In this document: positions 6,672 through 10,807 of the stretch, one piece after another
Position numbering within the stretch: the stretch's first letter is position 1
How the letters are laid out: each line of letters begins with the position of its first letter
Origin: CAYVBE01 sp964448935
GTDB taxonomy: Bacteria > Planctomycetota > Brocadiia > SM23-32
Assembly: GCA_964448935.1 (NCBI GenBank)
Contig: CAYVBE010000149.1
Location: forward strand, 1 to 10,807
Direction of reading: 5' to 3'
DNA length: 10,807 nt
Notes under the pieces: model-generated
Database searches by the model: none
Seen by the model: the letters and a program-made list of their open reading frames with translations, nothing else
What the model was told of the DNA's origin: nothing
Made by a program: the position numbers and the translations under genes

Positions 6672-7814
6672 ATGAGCAGCGAAAAGGTGAGAGTCGCCGT
6701 CATCGGCGTCGGAGGCATGGGCTACACCCACGCCCGGATGAGCAGCGAACTGGAGGAGTTCGAGCTGGTGGGCCTGGCCGACATCAACCCCGACCGCGCC
6801 CGCGATATGGGCGAGGAATGGGAATGCCCCCACTACACCAGCCACGAAGAACTGCTGGAGAACGAGGAACTCGACGCCGTCACCATCGCCACGCCCCACT
6901 ACTTCCACCCGCCCATCGCCATAGACGGCTTCGCGGCCGGGCTGCACGTGCTGAGCGAGAAGCCTATCGGCGTGCGCGTGGGCGAGGCACAAAAGATGGG
7001 CGAAGCGGCCAGGAAAGCGGGAAAACTGTTCGCCGTGATGTTTCAGGCACGCACTCGGCCGGAGATACGTAAGGCGTGTGAGCTCGTCGAGAAAGGCGAA
7101 CTCGGGAAGTTGAAACGATCCCTGCTGGTGGCCCCCTGCTTCCGCTCCCAGGCATACTACGACTCGGGCACCTGGCGCGCGACTTGGGCCGGCGAGGGCG
7201 GCGGCGTCATGATGAACCAGGCGCCCCACTCGATGGACCTCTTCACACTTCTGGGCGGCATGCCGTCCAGGGTGCGCGGCCGCTGCGCCACGCTGATGCA
7301 CGAAATCGAAGTGGAGGACCACGCGGAAGGGATGCTGGAGTACGAGAACGGCGCCTGCGGCTACGTCTACATGAGCACCTGCGAGGCCGGCCCCACGGTG
7401 TTGGAATTCGTCGGCGACAGCGGTCGGCTGCGCATCGAGGGCGGCGAGCTTTCCTTCTGGCGCTACAGCCCGGCGGTCAGTGAGTTCAACCGGGAAAACA
7501 CCGAGATGTGGGGCAGCCCCGACATCGAGCAGGTGGAACTGGAACTGCCCGAGTGCGAGAGCGGCCACCGGGAGCTGATGCGTAACTTCGGCCGAGCGAT
7601 CCTGGAGGGTGAACCGCTCGTGGCCCCGGGCGAAGAGGGCCTCAAATCCCTGGAACTCGCCAACGCCATCACCCTCTCCGCGCACAAAGGCGAGCCGGTG
7701 GACTTGCCCATATCCCGCGCCGAGTTTAACGATTTGATTGACTACCTCCGGTCAACATCCAGCTTCGAGGAAGACTGGGCGGCGACGAAGGCGGAGAGCG
7801 ACCCCAGTATCTGA
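6672..7814 (+). CDS. Gfo/Idh/MocA-family NAD(P)-dependent oxidoreductase
   Basis: A 380-residue dehydrogenase of the family that oxidises or reduces sugars, inositols and related carbohydrates with NAD(P). The N-terminal Rossmann fold shows 'VAVIGVGGMG' (8-17, glycine motif G12-x-G14-G15-x-G17) and the acidic end of strand two, 'GLADINPDRA' (34-43), where Asp37 suggests NAD preference. The 'SEKPIG' motif (95-100) contains the family's Lys97, and 'GGGVMMNQAPHSMDLF' (176-191) supplies the usual catalytic His186 and Asp189. The C-terminal sheet domain follows. No signal peptide is visible, so it should be cytoplasmic. ATG 6672 is chosen because AGGAG lies eight bases upstream and the Rossmann strand starts directly after; the frame is open further upstream, but that extension has no family features. 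The substrate cannot be inferred, as no sugar transporter or kinase is adjacent. Confidence 0.93.
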   Translation: MSSEKVRVAVIGVGGMGYTHARMSSELEEFELVGLADINPDRARDMGEEWECPHYTSHEELLENEELDAVTIATPHYFHPPIAIDGFAAGLHVLSEKPIGVRVGEAQKMGEAARKAGKLFAVMFQARTRPEIRKACELVEKGELGKLKRSLLVAPCFRSQAYYDSGTWRATWAGEGGGVMMNQAPHSMDLFTLLGGMPSRVRGRCATLMHEIEVEDHAEGMLEYENGACGYVYMSTCEAGPTVLEFVGDSGRLRIEGGELSFWRYSPAVSEFNRENTEMWGSPDIEQVELELPECESGHRELMRNFGRAILEGEPLVAPGEEGLKSLELANAITLSAHKGEPVDLPISRAEFNDLIDYLRSTSSFEEDWAATKAESDPSI

Positions 7815-7895
7815 CGCCGGCGAAGACGGGCGCGCGGGCGGCATCTGATACGCATCACCAGGCAGATTAGTTTCTTCTGACCGGAACGGCACACC

Positions 7896-9638
7896 ATGGA
7901 GCCGGAAGGCACTCTGGACATCATTTTCTTCGTCATCGGCGGACTGGGCCTCTTTCTGTACGGCATGCGGGTCATGAGCGACGGCCTCCGCCGCGTGGCC
8001 GGTGAGGGCCTGCGCCGGATACTACGCATGGTCACACAGAACGTCTATGTGGCCGTCCTCTCGGGGGCTGCCGTCACCTGTCTCATCCAGAGTTCCAGCG
8101 CCACCACGGTCATGGTAGTAGGCTTTGTGAACGCCGGGCTCATGCAGCTCAGCCAGGCCATCGGCGTCATCATGGGCGCCAACATCGGCACTACTTTCAC
8201 CGCCTGGATGGTCGGCGTGCTGGGCCTGTTCAAGATCACGAACTACGCGCTGCCCGCCATCGGCATCGGCCTCTTGATGAACATGGTGGGCAAACGGCGC
8301 TGGAAGCACTGGGGGTCCGTTGTGCTGGGTTTCGGGCTGCTGTTCTTCGGCCTTTCCCTGATGAAGGACGCCTTCGGCGCGCTGGAGCACAGCGATCAGG
8401 TCCGGAGGCTGGTGGCCAGGTTCTGCAACCATCCGCTTTCCGGCGTGCTGATCGGCACGGTGATGACCATGCTGGTCCAGTCCTCCAGCGCCAGTATCGC
8501 CATCGCGCAGACACTGGCGCTCAGCGGCGTGCTCACCTTCCCGCAGGCACTGCCGTTCGTTCTGGGCGACAACATCGGCACCACCATTACCGCGCAGATC
8601 GCCTCGGTCGGCACCAACGTCAACGCCCGCCGCGCGGCACGTGCACACATGCTGTTCAACCTCTTCGGCGTGGCCCTGGTGCTGCCGTTCGTCTGGTCCG
8701 GCCACTACCAGCGCCTCGTGGATTTCCTGGTCCCCGGCGACGCCAGCGCGCCCACCTACGTGATGGTCCACATCGCGTTCAGCCACAGCCTGTTCAACAT
8801 CGTGAACACCCTGATCTTCATGCCTCTGGCCGGCGTATTGGCCGCGGCGGTGAAACGCCTTGTGCCCGGCGAGGCCGGTGTAGTCCAGGTGGAGCCGCAG
8901 TACCTGGAGGAACACCTGCTGGAGACCCCCGCCATCGCCCTGGAGCAGGCCCGACGGGAGGTGGTGCGGATGATCGAGCTGGCCGGCAGCGCCCAAAAGG
9001 ATGCCAGTGATGCCTTCTTCAGCGGGGATAAGGAGAAGATTGATCGGGTCTCGCGCAAGGAGGAAGCCATTGACAACCTCCAGAACAAGATCACCCAGTA
9101 CCTCATACAGATCAGCCAGCGGGACCTGGAGCCCGAGGAGTCCAACGAGCTGCCCGTGCTGCTTCACAGCGTCAACGACATCGAGCGCCTGGGGGACCAC
9201 GCCGTCAACCTGGCCGAGGCTGCGGGAAGGAAGATGGAACAGGAATTGCGCTTCAGCGACGCGGCCATGGAAGAGATATCCTTGATGCGCGAAGAGGTGA
9301 CGAAGATGTTCTCCATCGTCACGCACGCCCTGCGGGAAAACGACCGGGAAGCCGCCGGGAAGGCCCTGGAGAACGAGGAACGCCTGAACGGCATGGAGCG
9401 GCAGTTCCGGGAGAGCCATCTGCGCCGGCTGGCGGAGGGCACCTGCAACTTCTACAGCGGCCTGACCTTCGTGGACTGCATCTACAACTACGAGAAGATC
9501 GGCGACCACCTGCTGAACGCCGCCCAGGCCGTGCTGGGCGACTTCCAATGGGGCGAAAAGGTCCGAGGCGTAGAGTCCGGCCCCGCCGCCGATCCACCCC
9601 TCCCCCCCGAGCAGTTCGAACCCGACGCCCCCACCTGA
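7896..9638 (+). CDS. Na+/phosphate cotransporter with C-terminal PhoU-like domain
   Basis: A 580-residue membrane protein of the Na/Pi cotransporter II (NptA/YjbB) family, which imports or exports inorganic phosphate with sodium. The membrane half contains the inverted duplication typical of the family: 'LIQSSSATTVMVVGF' (63-77) with 'MGANIGTTFTAW' (93-104), and 'LVQSSSASIAIAQT' (193-206) with 'LGDNIGTTITAQ' (223-234). Hydrophobic helices run to about residue 322. The cytoplasmic half (about 345-548) is a PhoU-like helical bundle with two metal-type motifs, 'DIERLGDHAVNLAE' (428-441) and 'YEKIGDHLLNAA' (532-543). The last 30 residues are Pro- and acid-rich. It starts 81 bases after the oxidoreductase gene; no terminator is visible between them, so co-transcription is possible. 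The ribosome-binding site is weak (GGAA at 7883-7886). Confidence 0.93.
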   Translation: MEPEGTLDIIFFVIGGLGLFLYGMRVMSDGLRRVAGEGLRRILRMVTQNVYVAVLSGAAVTCLIQSSSATTVMVVGFVNAGLMQLSQAIGVIMGANIGTTFTAWMVGVLGLFKITNYALPAIGIGLLMNMVGKRRWKHWGSVVLGFGLLFFGLSLMKDAFGALEHSDQVRRLVARFCNHPLSGVLIGTVMTMLVQSSSASIAIAQTLALSGVLTFPQALPFVLGDNIGTTITAQIASVGTNVNARRAARAHMLFNLFGVALVLPFVWSGHYQRLVDFLVPGDASAPTYVMVHIAFSHSLFNIVNTLIFMPLAGVLAAAVKRLVPGEAGVVQVEPQYLEEHLLETPAIALEQARREVVRMIELAGSAQKDASDAFFSGDKEKIDRVSRKEEAIDNLQNKITQYLIQISQRDLEPEESNELPVLLHSVNDIERLGDHAVNLAEAAGRKMEQELRFSDAAMEEISLMREEVTKMFSIVTHALRENDREAAGKALENEERLNGMERQFRESHLRRLAEGTCNFYSGLTFVDCIYNYEKIGDHLLNAAQAVLGDFQWGEKVRGVESGPAADPPLPPEQFEPDAPT

Positions 9639-9697
9639 CGCTCTCCGGCGCGCTTTGAGCAGGCACCTGGGGCGACTCCAAGGAGGGTCGTGTGCTT

Positions 9698-9718
9698 CGG
9701 CGGGGCCTGCCCCCGCCG
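9698..9718 (+). terminator. GC-only hairpin after the phosphate transporter gene
   Basis: CGGCGGGG (9698-9705) and CCCCGCCG (9711-9718) form a perfect 8-bp stem with a five-base loop, 59 bases after the transporter stop. No T-run follows, so it is not a canonical intrinsic terminator. It could stop or protect the 3' end with help from Rho or another factor. The surrounding sequence from 9639 to 9769 shows no gene. Confidence 0.35.
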
Positions 9719-9769
9719 GTCACTTCTCCCCGCGCGGGTACCATTTTCTGGCAAAAACGCCATTGTCGC

Positions 9770-9797
9770 TTGCTTTCGACAGTAGTTGTGGTATAAT
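9770..9797 (+). promoter_or_regulatory. Strong extended -10 promoter of the cold-shock transcript
   Basis: A perfect TATAAT lies at 9792-9797, preceded by TG at 9789-9790 (extended -10, TGnTATAAT). A TTGCTT -35-like hexamer at 9770-9775 gives a 16-base spacer. Transcription should start near 9804, about 330 bases before the cold-shock start codon. It is the best promoter in the window. Confidence 0.75.
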
Positions 9798-9806
9798 GCT
9801 GCTGAA

Positions 9807-9862
9807 AGATGCGCTCCGACACGCTCGGTTAGCGGCGCGGTTTCGGCCGCGTGGAGTGATCT
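9807..9862 (+). ncRNA. Leader domain I: three-way junction
   Basis: The outer stem pairs AGAT (9807-9810) with ATCT (9859-9862) and CGCTCC (9812-9817) with GGAGTG (9853-9858), with G9811 bulged and one G-U pair. Inside it, CGCT-CGGTT-AGCG (9822-9834) and GCGCGG-TTTCGG-CCGCGT (9835-9852) are directly adjacent hairpins. Only GACA (9818-9821) is left unpaired at the junction. It begins a few bases after the predicted transcription start. Confidence 0.5.
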
Positions 9863-9993
9863 GGGGGTCGCTTCGTAACTACGCTCCCGCCCGGGCGGTA
9901 TCCTACGAGAGATTCTCGCACGGGCGGCATGGCATCTGTAGGCCGTAATCCGTTCCCGTGGCTCCCTCGCCCGGGAAACGGCCCGAGCCTCAA

Positions 9994-10111
9994 GATGCTT
10001 TCATAGTTCCGGAAGACGTTCCTTCCAGGTCGCCGACCAATAGCGTTCATGGTTGCGCGACTTTCAACCGAATGAGACGGGACACGTGTCCCTGTCTCGC
10101 AAGAAAGCATC
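9994..10111 (+). ncRNA. Leader domain III: multi-hairpin domain closed by a 9-bp helix
   Basis: GATGCTTTC (9994-10002) is perfectly complementary to GAAAGCATC (10103-10111). Between them lie, in order, GGAA-GACG-TTCC (10011-10022), GGTC-GCC-GACC (10028-10038), GGTTG...CAACC (10051-10055 with 10065-10069) and GAGACGGGAC-ACGT-GTCCC(T)GTCTC (10074-10098, ten pairs and one bulged T). All are compatible with one another. Confidence 0.5.
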
Positions 10112-10115
10112 ATTA

Positions 10116-10128
10116 GTAACGAGGTTAC
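10116..10128 (+). promoter_or_regulatory. Hairpin presenting the Shine-Dalgarno of the cold-shock gene
   Basis: GTAAC (10116-10120) and GTTAC (10124-10128) pair around GAG, and the Shine-Dalgarno GAGG (10121-10124) occupies the loop and first base of the 3' arm. The spacing to ATG 10132 is seven bases. The arrangement could modulate ribosome access. Confidence 0.45.
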
Positions 10129-10131
10129 GCA

Positions 10132-10335
10132 ATGCCTAAAGGTACCGTAAAGTGGTTCAGTGATCAGAAGGGCTTCGGCTTTATAGAGCCGGAGGAAGGC
10201 AATGAGGACGTTTTCGTTCACCACAGCGCCATCCAAGGGATGGGCTTCAAGTCTCTGGCTGAAAACGACGAGGTCGAGTTCGACGTCGAAGACAGCCCTA
10301 AAGGGCCCAGAGCAGCAAACGTGGTGAAGCTCTGA
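10132..10335 (+). CDS. Cold-shock-domain protein (CspA family)
   Basis: A 67-residue single cold-shock domain of standard length. It binds single-stranded RNA and DNA through a five-stranded OB fold and acts as an RNA chaperone or transcription antiterminator. The sequence shows the canonical start 'GTVKWFSDQKGFGFI', which contains RNP1 (KGFGFI, residues 13-18), RNP2 'VFVHHSAI' (27-34), and 'GPRAANVVKL' at the end. The surface aromatics Trp9, Phe10, Phe15, Phe17, Phe28 and His30 that stack on nucleic-acid bases are in place. The gene is a single-gene transcription unit between its own strong promoter with long leader and a strong terminator. Members of the family can be cold-induced or constitutive; the leader suggests post-transcriptional control. 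Which csp paralogue it is cannot be told from sequence. Confidence 0.97.
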   Translation: MPKGTVKWFSDQKGFGFIEPEEGNEDVFVHHSAIQGMGFKSLAENDEVEFDVEDSPKGPRAANVVKL

Positions 10336-10362
10336 CGAGCTGAACCCCAGACGTACACACGA

Positions 10363-10402
10363 GACGCCGCCGTGCGGAGGGACACGGCGGCGTCCTTTTT
10401 TT
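10363..10402 (+). terminator. Intrinsic terminator of the cold-shock gene
   Basis: GACGCCGCCGTG (10363-10374) and CACGGCGGCGTC (10383-10394) make a perfect 12-bp stem with an eight-base loop, followed by one C and seven Ts (10396-10402). It lies 27 bases after the cold-shock stop. The minus-strand side lacks a T-run, so it acts in the plus direction only. Confidence 0.95.
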
Positions 10403-10409
10403 GCCCGTC

Positions 10410-10746
10410 TCAGCCCAACGTCTCACGCAGGGCGGCGTAAGTGCCGGTCGGCATCCTTTGCTGTCGTATGTGCTCGAAGGTCAACTCCAGCATCCGCATG
10501 TCCGGGTCGAACCTGGCCAGGGACCATCGGTGCCGTACCGCGGAAACGAACGTCAGGTCGTCCGCGAACGCGGTCAATAAACACGCGGTTGACGGCGGAC
10601 TCCTCCCCCACAGCGGTGATGAAGCCCTTCGGAATGGGCTCGGGCATGGGCGGCCGCCGGAGGGTGAACCGGCGCGCGCCCCAGCCGTTGTGGTCCTTCA
10701 ACAGGTTCTCGTGCCAGTCGTGGGCGGTCCGCTCGAACGCCTGCAC
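10410..10746 (-). pseudogene. Frameshifted, N-terminally truncated gene remnant of unknown function
   Basis: On the minus strand one frame reads from 10746 as 'VQAFERTAHDWHENLL' through 'GWGARRFTLRRPPMP' to 'SAVNRVFIDR' near 10573. Beyond that it becomes low-complexity Arg/Pro-rich sequence. Moving one base in frame near 10569-10573 gives a more protein-like continuation: 'FADDLTFVSAVRHRWSL', 'ARFDPDMRMLELTFEHI', and 'TGTYAALRETLG' before TGA at 10412-10410. The two halves together give about 110 residues. The upstream frame is closed by TAG at 10755-10753; the only nearby start is GTG 10746 with no ribosome-binding site. So the N-terminus also seems to be lost. I do not recognise the family. 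It could instead be a sequencing or assembly error in a real gene. The 61 bases beyond (10747-10807) are AT-richer and show no gene. Confidence 0.5.
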
Positions 10747-10807
10747 GGCGGTCTAGTCCCAGTACAAGCGTAATAAAATCCGCGAAAAGGGTGAAAACGC
10801 ATAGAAA

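Larger units (their letters stand above)
9804..10131 (+). ncRNA. Long, highly structured 5' leader of the cold-shock gene
   Basis: The stretch between the promoter and the cold-shock gene has no convincing reading frame but is full of complementary segments in a plausible nested order. Domain I (9807-9862) is a three-way junction. A central region holds CCTAC/GTAGG (9902-9906 with 9938-9942) around a GAGA-GAT-TCTC hairpin, then CCGTTCCCG pairing with CGGGAAACGG (9950-9958 with 9972-9981, one bulged A). Domain III (9994-10111) is closed by a 9-bp helix around four hairpins. A last small hairpin contains the ribosome-binding site. No T-run or terminator separates it from the gene, so it is most likely an mRNA leader. 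Long structured leaders controlling translation by temperature are known for E. coli cspA. I do not recognise this one as a known Rfam-type family; the fold is by hand. Confidence 0.6.

Noticed and set aside
8022..9548. Long minus-strand reading frame (508 codons) opposite the Na/Pi cotransporter
   Set aside because: It mirrors a well-supported membrane protein; the His/Gln/Val/Gly-rich translation shows no domain.
9887..9898. CCGCCCGGGCGG palindrome as a separate regulatory site
   Set aside because: It is an all-GC palindrome in a GC-rich leader and overlaps other possible helices, so it has little weight alone.
9655..9948. Open reading frame of 97 codons across the csp promoter and leader
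   Set aside because: It covers the promoter and the structured leader, is rich in Arg, has no ribosome-binding site or recognisable motif, and most of its 5' part lies upstream of the predicted transcription start.

Overview
The window is GC-rich bacterial chromosome, densely coding, with codon third positions dominated by G and C. It has housekeeping genes and no mobile elements, CRISPR arrays, tRNA or rRNA. An anaerobic or facultative lifestyle is suggested by Rnf genes. The Rnf genes, the ScpB gene, the stand-alone Gfo/Idh/MocA oxidoreductase and the Na/Pi-PhoU transporter would suit a Gram-negative lineage such as the PVC group or a related candidate phylum. That placement is tentative, because no marker gene here fixes the taxonomy.

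Layout. Positions 2-3993 form one tight plus-strand operon: the 3' end of a class I/II aminotransferase, then rnfC, rnfD, rnfG and scpB. The gaps are 6, 32 and 1 bases, and rnfG and scpB overlap by 4 bases. A plus-strand HD-domain phosphohydrolase related to dNTPases follows (4081-5379). It converges with a minus-strand metallo-beta-lactamase-fold protein of the ComEC C-terminal type (5393-6415). A divergent intergenic region of 256 bases leads into a Gfo/Idh/MocA oxidoreductase (6672-7814) and a Na+/phosphate cotransporter with a PhoU-like tail (7896-9638). Next comes a 493-base non-coding stretch with a strong extended -10 promoter and a highly structured leader, then a cold-shock-domain gene (10132-10335) with a textbook terminator. 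The window ends in a frameshifted, N-terminally truncated gene remnant on the minus strand.

How the genes work together. RnfC (NADH/FMN/Fe-S peripheral subunit), RnfD and RnfG (flavin-carrying membrane subunits) are half of the ferredoxin:NAD+ ion-pumping complex. RnfE, RnfA and RnfB are not next to them; scpB, a condensin-loading subunit, sits where rnfE often lies. The flavin-attachment motifs of both RnfD and RnfG depart from the usual consensus. The other genes look like independent units.

The most interesting unexplained structure is the roughly 330-base leader of the cold-shock gene. It holds a nested three-way junction, a central block of hairpins, a 9-bp long-range helix closing a multi-hairpin domain, and a small hairpin that presents the Shine-Dalgarno sequence at its loop. 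It may be a new temperature-responsive or otherwise cis-acting RNA.
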